Origin: JADGGV01 sp035715725
GTDB taxonomy: Bacteria; Gemmatimonadota; Gemmatimonadetes; Longimicrobiales; RSA9
Length of the DNA: 25,229 nt
Direction: 5' to 3'
NCBI GenBank assembly: GCA_035715725.1
Contig: DASTKT010000063.1
Coordinates: 1-25,229 of the forward strand
Below the pieces are notes generated by a model that saw only the letters and a program-made list of their open reading frames with translations, made no database searches and had not been told where the DNA came from. The position numbers were made by a program, and so were the translations under genes. Positions 1-8,040 of this stretch are shown piece after piece; the stretch's first letter is position 1, and each line of letters begins with the position of its first letter.

Positions 1-936
1 CGGGCACGCGTTCCGGTCGACGACGCGGCTCGCCGAGAAGCTGCGCCCGCCGTCCGTCGAGGCGGCGAAGCGGATGTCGGAGCCGGGGTCGTCGGGATCG
101 CTCGCGCCGTGATGGTGCATGCCGGAGCCCATGCCTGGCCCCGCCGGGGCGGCCGAGGGGGCGAGCGGGGGAGTGGGCGAGTGGGGGATGGCGCCGGAGG
201 AGGCGGCCGCGCCGGACGCCGAAACGCCCGCGGACTTCGCCGCGTCCCCCGCTCGCCCACTCCCCCGCTCGTCGCCAGCGGCGTCCCCCGCTCGCCCACT
301 CCCCCGCTCCGCGGCAGCGTCCCTCACCCGCGAGTCCAGCCACGAGACGTACACGGTCCCGTCGCCCGCCACGGCCACGTTGTGGAACGTGTGCGAGGCC
401 GGCGGGCCGCCGGCGTCGTCGTTCACGGTGATGGCCGGCTCGAACGTGCGGCCGCCGTCCGTCGAGCGCGCCAGCCGCAGGTCGCTGGCCGGGAAGCGGC
501 GCCCGGGCACCTTCGTGTTGTTCTGCCACGCCACGTAGATGGTGCCGTCGGGCCCGACCGCGACCTGCGCGGGCGCCTGCTCGTGGGCCGCGGCGTCGCC
601 GGCGAGGTCGTTCACGCGCACGGGCGCGCTCCACGCGCCCCCGCCCACCGCGCGCCGCGACAGGTACACGTCCTGCCCGCCCGGTCCCGCGCCCACCCAC
701 GCGACGAACGCGTCGCCGGCCGTGCCCCGCGCCACCGTCGGGTTGCTCGCCCCGCTCGTGGCCACGGTCGAGACGGGGCCCGCGCTCGCGCCCTCGCCCC
801 GCGCGCAGCCGCCGGCGGCCGCGGCGGCGAGCGCCGCCGCGGCCAGGAGAGCGCCGCGCCCCGCCGAAGCCGGGCGTCGCCGTGGAGATGCGCCCCGGCG
901 CGTGCGGCGGGGATGGGAGATCGATGTCGTCGTCAT
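1..936 (-). CDS. BNR/sialidase-like exported lipoprotein (3' part off the window)
   Basis: The frame is open from ATG at 936 to the left edge (312 codons, no stop), so the C-terminus is missing. The N-terminus is Arg-rich, then has a short hydrophobic Ala/Leu stretch ending in AGGC with Cys44 as likely lipidation site. After it come repeated motifs such as GPDGTIYVAWQNN and STDGGRTFEP, the Asp-box (BNR) pattern of sialidase-like beta-propellers; propeller fold is inferred, no enzymatic activity is claimed. Residues about 210-259 are a low-complexity insertion made from a G-rich DNA repeat (161-309). Next to it lies a Met/His cluster, MGSGMHHHG, then another Asp box. The ATG sits 6 nt after the TonB-receptor stop, with AGG from the preceding stop region as Shine-Dalgarno, so it is translated from the same transcript. 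A metal-related role is inferred from neighbours only. Confidence 0.8.
   Translation of the reverse strand, partial: MTTTSISHPRRTRRGASPRRRPASAGRGALLAAAALAAAAAGGCARGEGASAGPVSTVATSGASNPTVARGTAGDAFVAWVGAGPGGQDVYLSRRAVGGGAWSAPVRVNDLAGDAAAHEQAPAQVAVGPDGTIYVAWQNNTKVPGRRFPASDLRLARSTDGGRTFEPAITVNDDAGGPPASHTFHNVAVAGDGTVYVSWLDSRVRDAAAERGSGRAGDAAGDERGSGRAGDAAKSAGVSASGAAASSGAIPHSPTPPLAPSAAPAGPGMGSGMHHHGASDPDDPGSDIRFAASTDGGRSFSASRVVDRNACP
161..309. repeat. G-rich palindromic repeat (family A), in-frame inside a CDS
   Basis: The + strand carries a G-rich arm at about 161-189 (iterated GAGCGGGG/GAGTGGGC) and two C-rich arms at 242-270 and 281-309. The two C-rich arms are identical over 29 bp, and both are nearly perfect inverted complements of the left arm. 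The block lies wholly within the lipoprotein gene and is a multiple of three in effect, since the frame stays open across it. Runs of three to five G also make G-quadruplex formation possible. A related block is found at 23848-23935. Confidence 0.85.
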
Positions 937-942
937 CGTCGC

Positions 943-3303
943 CTATCGATTCCAGCGGTACTGGAGTCCGAGGAAGACGGACCGGGGCATCCCCGGCGCC
1001 AGCTCCTCGCCGCGAGCCACCGTGAACGCGGCGGTCTCGGCGTAGCGCTTGTCGGTCACGTTGTCGAGGCGGCCGACCAGCTCGAGGCCGCGACCGAGCG
1101 GCGCGTTCACCCGCAGGTTGAGCAGGTCGTGACCCCCGTAGCGGTGCGTGTTGTCCGCGTCCTCCCAGAACGAGCCGATGCGGACCCACTCGAGGCCGAG
1201 CCGCGCGCCGTCGAGCTGCCTCGGCGCCCAGTTCAGCCGCGCGTTCAGCTTCGTGCGCGGCGCGGCCTCCACCTCGTGGCCGCCGTAGTCCACGCCCGGC
1301 TTCGGCGACCAGCTCTCGTACGTGTGCTTCGAGCGGCTGTACGCCACGTCCGCCCGCAGCCCCGCGAACAGCTCGCTGCCGATCCCCACCTCGACGCCGC
1401 GGTGCAGCGTCTCGCCGGCGTTCACGGTCTCGCGCGTGCCGTCGGCGTTGATGTAGCTCAGGACGTCGTCCTTCACGTCCATGCGGTACACGGCGAGCTG
1501 GTAGCCGAGCCGGCCGAAGAGCTGGCCGCGCGCGCCGCCCTCGACGTTGTCCGCGACCACCGGCTTCAGGTCGATGGTGCTGACTGCCTGCCCCTGCCGG
1601 AAGAGCTGGCCCTCGGAGGGTGCCCGGAAGCCGTGGCCGTAGAGCGCGTAGAGGTTCAGCGCCGTGGCCGCCTCGTAGGTGATGCCGGCCTTCGGGCTGA
1701 GGTGGTCGTACGTCGGCGAGGCGTCGGCGGGGCGGCGGTACTTCCCGGTCTGCACCGGCGCGAGATGCGTCGCGTAGTCGAAGCCGACGTGGTCGTAGCG
1801 CAGCCCGGCCGTCAGATGCAGCCGGTCCGTCGGCGAGGCGTCGATCTGGGCGTACGGCGAGATCCCCTGGAACGTCACGTCGTAGTCGTAGAGCGTGTCC
1901 TTCGCGACGTAGGAGGAGAACACCTGGCCGCTCCGCGTCGCCTGGATCGCGCGCTCGACCTTGCGCCCGGGCGAGTGGTCCACGTCCACGCCGGCGATGA
2001 CGCGCGCGCCCAGCCCCGGCAGTTCGCGGCGGTACTTCGCCAGCACGCCGACGGACGCGTTGCGTGTGTCGTAGGTCGTCGGGTCGTACGTGAGCGACCA
2101 ATTCGGCAGGATGTCCATGTCGTCGTAGCGCGCGTACGGCGTCAGGCTGAGCAGCGAGCGCTCCGTCCGGTGCTCGAACGCCGACGACAGCCGCACCGCC
2201 AGCACGCGCCGGAACGAGATCGGCGTGTAGTTCGCCTCCGGGTCGCGCAGGAAGTCCGCGCGCAGCAGCGAGGACGCGCCGGCCGTCTGCTGGTCGACGT
2301 GGGAGACGGCCGCCACGGTCCGAAGCGACGACGTCGCTCCCAGCCGCCGGTCCCAGCGCACCGTCCCGCTCTGCCGGTCGTACCCCGTGGCGCTGCGCCA
2401 GCCGTCGCTGTGCGTCACGTTCACGTCGGCGCGCACGCCGTCGCCGCCGCGCGTGTCCCCGACGGAGCCGAGGAAGCGCCGCCAGCCGAACGCGCCGCCC
2501 TCCAGGTACGCCTCCGCGCTCGGCGTGAGCGACGGCGCGCGCGTCTCGACGTTGATCACGCCGCCGATCGCGTCGCTGCCGTAGAGCGCCGTCGCCGGCC
2601 CCTTCAGCACCTCGATGCGCTCCGCCTGCGGGACGTTCACCTCGTAGAGCGCGTTGTGGTTGTAGAAGCCCGTCGAGCGCGTCGGGACGCCGTCCTCGAG
2701 GAAGAGGTACATCGGGTTCGTCGTCTGCGGCAGGCGGATCGACGTCATGTGCCCCTCGCCGCCGGTCACGCTCACCCACACGCCCGGGATCTGGCCGAGC
2801 ACCTCCGCCGGGTGCGTCGGCTTCGTGCGCGCCAGCTCGGCGCCACCCACCACGCCGATCGTGGCCGCCGTCTGGCCCAGCCGCTGCACCTCCCGCGTCG
2901 CCGTGACGACGACGGTCGGCAGCGCCACCGCCTCCGTGGCGAGGCGCAGCTCGACCCGCGCCGCCGCGCCCGCCCCGACCTCCACCCGCTCCGACGCCTC
3001 CCGCGAGCCGATCCGCTGCGCGCTCACGACGTACGTGCCCGGCGCGACGCCGGTGATCCGGAAGCGGCCGGCCGCGTCCGTGAGCACGCCCAGCCCCGTC
3101 CCCCGGAGCTGCACGATCGCGCCGGACAGCGGCGCCTGCGTGGCCTCGTCCGTGACGGTCCCTTCCACGCTCCCGCCGGGAGCGGGCTGCTGCGCCCGGA
3201 GCGGGAGCGCCGCGCCGAGGCAGAGCGCCGCCGCGCCGGCGGCGCCGAGGAGCCGTCGAATCATGCGCGCGGCGGCGCCGCGCGTCGTCGTCCTGGAGAA
3301 CAT
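943..3303 (-). CDS. TonB-dependent outer-membrane receptor
   Basis: The 786-residue protein has the usual length and order for this family. A signal peptide (residues 1-38, ending in Ala-rich LPLRAQQ) precedes a carboxypeptidase-regulatory-like domain (about 45-125: GSVEGTVTDEATQAPLSGA). The plug domain follows (about 130-255), with YLFLEDGVPTR and the closing motif ALYGSDAIGGVINV, and then a beta-barrel to the C-terminus (LGLQYRWNR). Receptors of this type import siderophores, corrinoids, metal chelates or glycans across the outer membrane using TonB energy; the substrate cannot be read from sequence. Start 3303 is chosen over ATG 3264 because GAAGG lies 7 nt upstream of it. The gene sits between a His/Cys-rich secreted protein (97 nt upstream) and a lipoprotein (6 nt downstream), which favours a metal ligand. 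Confidence 0.93.
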   Translation of the reverse strand: MFSRTTTRGAAARMIRRLLGAAGAAALCLGAALPLRAQQPAPGGSVEGTVTDEATQAPLSGAIVQLRGTGLGVLTDAAGRFRITGVAPGTYVVSAQRIGSREASERVEVGAGAAARVELRLATEAVALPTVVVTATREVQRLGQTAATIGVVGGAELARTKPTHPAEVLGQIPGVWVSVTGGEGHMTSIRLPQTTNPMYLFLEDGVPTRSTGFYNHNALYEVNVPQAERIEVLKGPATALYGSDAIGGVINVETRAPSLTPSAEAYLEGGAFGWRRFLGSVGDTRGGDGVRADVNVTHSDGWRSATGYDRQSGTVRWDRRLGATSSLRTVAAVSHVDQQTAGASSLLRADFLRDPEANYTPISFRRVLAVRLSSAFEHRTERSLLSLTPYARYDDMDILPNWSLTYDPTTYDTRNASVGVLAKYRRELPGLGARVIAGVDVDHSPGRKVERAIQATRSGQVFSSYVAKDTLYDYDVTFQGISPYAQIDASPTDRLHLTAGLRYDHVGFDYATHLAPVQTGKYRRPADASPTYDHLSPKAGITYEAATALNLYALYGHGFRAPSEGQLFRQGQAVSTIDLKPVVADNVEGGARGQLFGRLGYQLAVYRMDVKDDVLSYINADGTRETVNAGETLHRGVEVGIGSELFAGLRADVAYSRSKHTYESWSPKPGVDYGGHEVEAAPRTKLNARLNWAPRQLDGARLGLEWVRIGSFWEDADNTHRYGGHDLLNLRVNAPLGRGLELVGRLDNVTDKRYAETAAFTVARGEELAPGMPRSVFLGLQYRWNR

Positions 3304-3400
3304 GCCTGTGCCTTCGCCTGGTGGTATGCCCGGGAACGGGCGCCCGCGCTCGAAGGAGCGATGGCGAGCCCGCGCCGTGGTCTCCGTTGTCGGGTAGACC

Positions 3401-3784
3401 TCAGGCGAGCGGTGGGGCCTGGGCGAAGGGGATCAGCGCGAGGGCGTGGTCCGGCAGGATCGGCACGGTCGGCGCCGGCACCGCCCGGACGAAGTCCGGC
3501 GCCACCGCGAACACGTCCGCGTTGACGCCGGGCGCCGTGAGCGCCACGCCGGGCGCGCACGCGCCGATGCAGGTGCAGGCGGAGTGGCTGTCGTGGGCGG
3601 GCGCGCCGTGGTGCGCGCCGTGGCCGGCGTGCTGCGCGGCGTCTCCCGGCAGACTGTCGTGGTGGGGGCAGCGGTGTAGCCCGAACGCGTCCGCGCTCCA
3701 CGTCGCGACCAGCAGGATCGCGACGAGCAGCGAGGCAAGGCGCCGCAACGTGCGCGGCACGCGATGGACCGACGTTCGGATCAT
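3401..3784 (-). CDS. small secreted His/Cys-rich protein, putative metal binding
   Basis: A 127-residue product starts with a basic stretch and a hydrophobic signal segment (LASLLVAILLVATWSADA, about residues 15-32). A mature part rich in His and Cys follows: HRCPHH, then HAGHGAHHGAPAHDSH and CTCIGAC. The remaining C-terminal half is Pro/Ala/Val-rich. The composition resembles small His-rich proteins found next to copper-linked TonB receptors (DUF2946-like), but family membership is not certain. The longer frame upstream of ATG 3784 runs into the divergent kinase gene, and the signal peptide fits ATG 3784, where GGGAG lies immediately upstream. It is the first gene of the minus-strand operon with the TonB receptor. 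Inference: it binds or delivers a metal in the periplasm. Confidence 0.7.
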   Translation of the reverse strand: MIRTSVHRVPRTLRRLASLLVAILLVATWSADAFGLHRCPHHDSLPGDAAQHAGHGAHHGAPAHDSHSACTCIGACAPGVALTAPGVNADVFAVAPDFVRAVPAPTVPILPDHALALIPFAQAPPLA

Positions 3785-3880
3785 GGCTCCCAAACCTGGG
3801 GTGTCGCCCGGCTCCCCACAACCGGGACCCGACCACCGGAGCCTGTCGGGAGTTTTCCCACCGGGAGGAACCCCTACGGC
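3785..3880 (-). promoter_or_regulatory. possible structured mRNA leader
   Basis: Read on the minus strand, the 96 bases ahead of the His/Cys-rich gene hold several mutually complementary blocks. GGCTCC (plus 3838-3843) can pair with GGAGCC at plus 3810-3815 or with GGAGCC at plus 3785-3790. The second site overlaps the only purine-rich ribosome site before the ATG. Two exclusive pairings, one hiding the ribosome site, suggest translational control. It does not match the cobalamin, TPP or FMN riboswitch signatures I know. Confidence 0.35.
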
Positions 3881-4024
3881 GCCGGCACGGTTCCGGGCTC
3901 GACCCAGGATGCGCTCCCGGCGTCCCGGCCGCATGGGTCGATCGCCCCACCGCGGCGCGGCCGCGCACGGCCTGCGCTCCCGCGCCGCGGCGGTCGCGGA
4001 TCTCGCCGCGCGCTCACGGCGTTG

Positions 4025-4053
4025 TTGTCGCAGGCCCAACCCCGGACTATCGT
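4025..4053 (+). promoter_or_regulatory. sigma70-like promoter for the histidine kinase
   Basis: TTGTCG (4025-4030) and TATCGT (4048-4053) are separated by 17 nt, giving a predicted transcript start near 4060, about 26 nt before the ATG. The only other gene in this 301-bp divergent gap is on the opposite strand. Confidence 0.5.
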
Positions 4054-4085
4054 TCGGCGAGGTTCTCGGGCACAACCTCACCGAC

Positions 4086-6497
4086 ATGGATCCGATGAAT
4101 CCCACGGACGCTTCCGCCAGAGGCGCATCGACCTCCGGCGGTGACGGCCGGCCGTCGCCGTCGGAAGAGGCCGCGGCGCTCGGGCTCCGACCGGGGATCC
4201 GCGACGCGCTCCGGCCCGACGAGCTCGACGCCATCGTCGCCGACCTCCTCGACTCGCTCGGCACCGCCGCGGCGATCTACGAGGCGGACGGCACCTGCGC
4301 GGCCGGCCGCTTCGCCGAGCCGTGGTGTCTGCGCGTCGGGGGGAAGCGGCGGCGCGCCGGCGAGCCGGGCGGGGTGCACGATTCCCGGTGCTACGCGAGC
4401 TGCCGCGACGCGGCCCTGGAGGCCATGGCCACGGGCGCCGATGCGGACCTGCCCGGCCCGGTCGGTGCGCGCATCTTCGCGGTGCCGATCGTGGCCGACG
4501 GCAACGTCGTGGGCGCCGTCGCGTTCGGCCATGACGTGCCGACGGAGCTGGACGAGGGCGACGCCGCCCACGACCTCACCGGGCTGCCGCCGGAGCTTCC
4601 CGCGCCCACCTACTCCCACGGGCTCGTCGACCGGGCCCGGCGGCGCGCGCGCGCCGCGGCCGAGCTGATCGGCGCCCAGGTCGGGCGGCTCCGCTCCGAG
4701 TCCCGGCTCCGCCTCCTCGTGGACGCCGGCTCGATCCTCGCCTCGGCGCTCGACTTCGACTCGGCGCTCCGCGGCGTCGTGCGCCTCGCCACGGACCGCA
4801 TCGCCGACATGGCGCTGGCGTACACCGTGGACGCCGAGGGGCGGATCCGCCGCGTAGCATTCGCCCACGCGGACCCCGAGAAGGAGCCGCTCTTTCAGGA
4901 CTTCCCCGGCTTCGGCCCGAACGAGCTCCCACCCAGCCTGCCGACCCGGGTCATCCGCACCGGACAGGTCGCCTTCGACCCGGACGTGCGCGTCGAGACG
5001 CTCGCCGACCCGGAGCTCGAAGCCGAGTACTTCCGCCTGATCGAGGCCCTCGCGCCGCGCTCCATCATCATGGTGCCGCTCCTCGCGCGCGGCCGCATCG
5101 TCGGCGCACTCGCGCTGGCCACGGCGGAAGGCGGGAAGCCCCGCTTCGAGGAAGGCGACATCCCCCTCGTCGAAGCGCTCGGCGCCCGCACCGCCCTCGC
5201 CGTCGACAACGCTCGCCTCTACGTCGAGGCCGAGGAGGCGCTCGAGCGCGCGGAGGCCGCGGCCGGCCGCCTCTCCCTGCTCCAGGCGGCCACCGCCGCG
5301 CTCTCCCGCGCCGTCGCACCCGAGGACGTCATCGGCAACTTCCTCGAGCGGGCGATGGCCGCCCTCGGCGCCTCCGGCGCCGGCGTGGCGGCGCTCTCCC
5401 CCGACGGCCGCGAGTTCGTGCTCCTCGCGCTGCGCGGCATGCGCCCGGAGTACCGCGAGCGCTTCGCGCGCTTCCCGGTCGATGCGCCCTACCCGACGCG
5501 CGACGTCGCCCGCACGCGCCGGCCGGTCTTCCTCGAGTCCTTCGCCGAGTGGGCGCGGAGCTACCGGCGGGACCAGCCGGGCGAGGTGGTGGAGCCGGAG
5601 GCGGATCGCGCCTGGGCGGCGCTCCCGCTCGCCGTCGCCGACCGGCTGCTCGGCGTCCTCGCGCTCCAGTTCCCCTCGCCCCGCCGCTTCTCCCGCGCCG
5701 ACCGCGACTTCATGGGCGCCCTCGCCAGCGAGTTCGCCCAGGCGCTCGAGCGCTCCCGCCTCTACGAGGCCGAGCAGGATGCCCGCCGGCGCGCCGAGCA
5801 GGCCAGCCTGTCCAAGAGCCAGTTCCTCGCCGTCATGAGCCACGAGCTGCGGACGCCGCTCACCGCCGTCATCGGCTACGCCGACCTCCTCGCCAGCGAG
5901 ACCTCCGGAAACCTCAACCCCAAGCAGGCCGAGCAGGTCGGCCGCATCCGCTCCAGCGCCTGGCACCTCGTCTCCATCATCGACGAGATCCTCACGTTCG
6001 CCCGCATGGAGGCCGGCCGCGAGCAGGTCCGCTTCGAGCGCCTCGACGCCACCCACCTCGCGCGCGCCGCCTCCGAGCTGCTCGAGCCGCAGGCCCGCGC
6101 CCGCGGCCTCGAGCTCCACGCCGACGTCCCCCCGGGGCCGCTCTGGATCCGCAGCGATCCCGGCAAGGTCCGCCAGATCCTCCTCAACCTCCTCGGCAAC
6201 GCCGTCAAGTTCACCGACGAGGGCGGCGTCTTCCTCACGCTCCACCCCGAGGGCGACGAGTGGCTCGCCTTCACCGTCCGCGACACCGGCCCCGGCATCG
6301 ACGCCGCGCACCTCGAGCGCATCTTCGAGCCCTTCACCCAGGCCGACCAGAGCGCCACCCGCCTCAAGGGCGGCACCGGCCTCGGCCTCGCCGTCAGCCG
6401 CCGCCTCGCCCACCTCCTCGGCGGCGACGTCACCGTCGAAAGCACCGTCGGCGAGGGGAGCACCTTCACGCTGAGGCTGCCGATGGCGGGGGAGTAG
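4086..6497 (+). CDS. PocR-GAF-GAF hybrid-sensor histidine kinase (cytosolic, orphan)
   Basis: The 803-residue protein has no signal peptide or membrane segment. Residues about 27-165 form a PocR-like ligand-binding domain with several Cys (WCLRV, DSRCYASC) and the typical end IVADGNVVGAVAFGH. GAF-type domains follow at about 205-370 and 395-550, then a short coiled coil. The HisKA domain has the phospho-acceptor His586 in VMSHELRTPL, and the HATPase domain carries LLNLLGNAVKF, DTGPGI and GGTGLGLA. It should autophosphorylate in response to a small cytosolic ligand. No response regulator lies on either side, so its partner is elsewhere. Start 4086 follows the promoter at 4025; upstream in-frame codons precede the predicted transcript start. 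A second ATG three codons later is an alternative. Confidence 0.9.
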   Translation: MDPMNPTDASARGASTSGGDGRPSPSEEAAALGLRPGIRDALRPDELDAIVADLLDSLGTAAAIYEADGTCAAGRFAEPWCLRVGGKRRRAGEPGGVHDSRCYASCRDAALEAMATGADADLPGPVGARIFAVPIVADGNVVGAVAFGHDVPTELDEGDAAHDLTGLPPELPAPTYSHGLVDRARRRARAAAELIGAQVGRLRSESRLRLLVDAGSILASALDFDSALRGVVRLATDRIADMALAYTVDAEGRIRRVAFAHADPEKEPLFQDFPGFGPNELPPSLPTRVIRTGQVAFDPDVRVETLADPELEAEYFRLIEALAPRSIIMVPLLARGRIVGALALATAEGGKPRFEEGDIPLVEALGARTALAVDNARLYVEAEEALERAEAAAGRLSLLQAATAALSRAVAPEDVIGNFLERAMAALGASGAGVAALSPDGREFVLLALRGMRPEYRERFARFPVDAPYPTRDVARTRRPVFLESFAEWARSYRRDQPGEVVEPEADRAWAALPLAVADRLLGVLALQFPSPRRFSRADRDFMGALASEFAQALERSRLYEAEQDARRRAEQASLSKSQFLAVMSHELRTPLTAVIGYADLLASETSGNLNPKQAEQVGRIRSSAWHLVSIIDEILTFARMEAGREQVRFERLDATHLARAASELLEPQARARGLELHADVPPGPLWIRSDPGKVRQILLNLLGNAVKFTDEGGVFLTLHPEGDEWLAFTVRDTGPGIDAAHLERIFEPFTQADQSATRLKGGTGLGLAVSRRLAHLLGGDVTVESTVGEGSTFTLRLPMAGE

Positions 6498-6649
6498 GGC
6501 GCCAGGGCGCGGGCCTGGCAAGGTCCTTGCCTCCCCCCGGCCCGTCCTCGTCCATACGCCGCCTGCGCCGCCGGTCCGGCCCGTTCCGGGAGCCGGCCGC
6601 CGGCGCCCGCGGCGCCCAGGGGCCGCGAGGCGGCCGGATGGCGGCGTCG

Positions 6650-6679
6650 TTGCCCGTCGTTTCGGATCCGAGGTATATA
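6650..6679 (+). promoter_or_regulatory. sigma70-like promoter of the phospho-signalling operon
   Basis: TTGCCC (6650-6655) and TATATA (6674-6679) are 18 nt apart. The AT-rich TATATAT block stands out in a region of extreme GC content. The predicted transcript start is near 6686. Confidence 0.55.
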
Positions 6680-6684
6680 TGCAC

Positions 6685-6722
6685 GAGCGCGCCGGGGCGT
6701 CGTGTCGAGCCCCGGCGCGCTC
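6685..6722 (+). promoter_or_regulatory. perfect 14-bp hairpin at the transcript 5' end
   Basis: Bases 6685-6698 and 6709-6722 are perfectly complementary (14 bp, all but two pairs G-C) around a 10-nt loop, and are followed by TCGTCTTTCC. The hairpin begins where transcription from the TTGCCC/TATATA promoter should start. It may protect the 5' end, act as an attenuator, or terminate transcripts arriving from the kinase upstream; the T-run is too poor for a standard intrinsic terminator. Confidence 0.6.
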
Positions 6723-6819
6723 GTCTTTCCGGGTGAATCCACCCCGGCGGGTGCCTATCGCGGCGCGGCTCGACCCGGCGCGGCGGCGGCCACCGGTGGC
6801 GGAGCTTCGGAGGAGGCGA

Positions 6820-7977
6820 ATGGAGGCGCGGGAAACCCTGCGGTCGGCCGGTCGAGTGGCGGCGGCGCTGCTGCTGGCGGCGGCGCTGCCGCTCGGCGCG
6901 GCTCCGACGGGCGCGGCGGGGCAGGCGCTCCCGCTGAAGACCTCGCCGGGCGTCGCGGTGCGGCCGGGGTGCCCCCAGTCGCGGGCGGAGCGGCCGGCCG
7001 CGCCGACGGAGATGGCGCGGGCCGAGGCGGAGCGGCTGGCCGCGTCGGCGACGCAGGCCGCGATCCTGGGGGACCCCGCGTCCGCGCGGGAGATGCTGCA
7101 GAAGGCGGCCACGCTGGACCGGACGTCGGCGTACCTGGCGCGGCAGCTGGCGCGGGCGCTGGACGGCGAGGGGAAGTCGCCGGAGGCGGTCTCGGAGTAC
7201 TGCCGCTACCTGCGCCTGGATCCGTCGGCGCGGGACGCGGCCGACGTCCGCGCGCGGGTCGTGACGCTGGCGCCCGGCCTCGGGCTGGCGCTGGATCCCG
7301 GCCACGTCGCGTTCGCCGCGGGCGTGGCGAGCTTCCGGCGCGGTCAGGCCGCGGAGGCGGAGGCCTCCTTCTCGGCGGCGCTCCGCGCGCGGCCGTCGTG
7401 GCCGGAGGCGTTCTACGACCGCGCGGTGGCGCGCGCGGCGCAGGCGCGGGACGCGCTCGCCGTGGCGGACCTGCGTCACTACCTGGCGCTCGTGCCGGAC
7501 GCGCCGGACCGGCGGCTGGTGCTGGCGTGGATCGCGGCGCGGGAGCGGGCATCGATCGATCCGCGGCTGGTGCTCGCCGCCGGGCTGGCGGTGCCGGGGC
7601 TCGCGGAGTTCCAGATGGGGCGCCCCGAGCGCGGGCTCCTCGTCGTCGGCGTGGCGGGCGCGGGCGTCGCCGTCGGGCTGCTGAAGAAGACGGTGCACGT
7701 GGACTGCCTGTCGGACCCCGTGCGGGGCGTCTGTCCGCCCGACGACGTGCAGGGCCACCGGACGGAGCGGCCGCTGCTCGCGCCCGGGGTCGGCGTCGCG
7801 CTCGCGGCGATGGCGATCGGCGCGTACGACGGCTGGCGGTTCGCGAAGGAGCGCGTCGCGCGGGAGCGCGGCCTCGGCGGCGCCGCGGCCGGCGGGCGCG
7901 ACGTCGAGGTGGGCGTCCGGCTCCTGGGCGCCGGCGCCGATGGCGTGCGCACCGAGCTGGTTCGGCTCCGGTTCTGA
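6820..7977 (+). CDS. exported TPR protein with C-terminal membrane segments
   Basis: The 385-residue product begins with a clear signal peptide (Arg, then VAAALLLAAALPLGAAP, cleavage near residue 32). Residues about 60-235 hold tetratricopeptide-like helices (AREMLQKAATLDRTSAYLAR, AEASFSAALRARPSWPEAFY). Two hydrophobic segments follow (about 245-285 and 320-340), separated by a loop with two Cys. TPR domains bind other proteins; here it would act in the periplasm or at a membrane. Start 6820 is fixed by a strong GGAGGAGG site just upstream and by the signal peptide; the longer frame to 6679 would begin ahead of the predicted transcript start. First gene of a five-gene co-directional set ending in a receptor kinase. 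Its codons end mostly in G, unlike the C-ending codons of the kinase gene upstream. Confidence 0.8.
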   Translation: MEARETLRSAGRVAAALLLAAALPLGAAPTGAAGQALPLKTSPGVAVRPGCPQSRAERPAAPTEMARAEAERLAASATQAAILGDPASAREMLQKAATLDRTSAYLARQLARALDGEGKSPEAVSEYCRYLRLDPSARDAADVRARVVTLAPGLGLALDPGHVAFAAGVASFRRGQAAEAEASFSAALRARPSWPEAFYDRAVARAAQARDALAVADLRHYLALVPDAPDRRLVLAWIAARERASIDPRLVLAAGLAVPGLAEFQMGRPERGLLVVGVAGAGVAVGLLKKTVHVDCLSDPVRGVCPPDDVQGHRTERPLLAPGVGVALAAMAIGAYDGWRFAKERVARERGLGGAAAGGRDVEVGVRLLGAGADGVRTELVRLRF

Positions 7978-8040
7978 CCTGGCATGCGCCCGCTCCTCTC
8001 GCCCGCGCGCGGCCGGTCCGGCCCCGGTATGAGGCGACGA

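Noticed and set aside
3785..3880. Cobalamin riboswitch before the TonB operon
   Set aside because: GGGAA is present, but the GGTG, the GCCACTG-type core and the B12 box (GCCAGGAGACCTGCC) are absent at the needed spacing.
6517..6531. Small palindrome GGCAAGGTCCTTGCC after the histidine kinase stop
   Set aside because: Single-base loop and C-rich rather than T-rich tail; too weak to call a terminator.
6685..6722. Standard intrinsic terminator for the histidine kinase
   Set aside because: The stem is strong but the following TCGTCTTTCC is not a proper T-run, and the hairpin lies after a promoter for the next operon, about 190 nt from the kinase stop.
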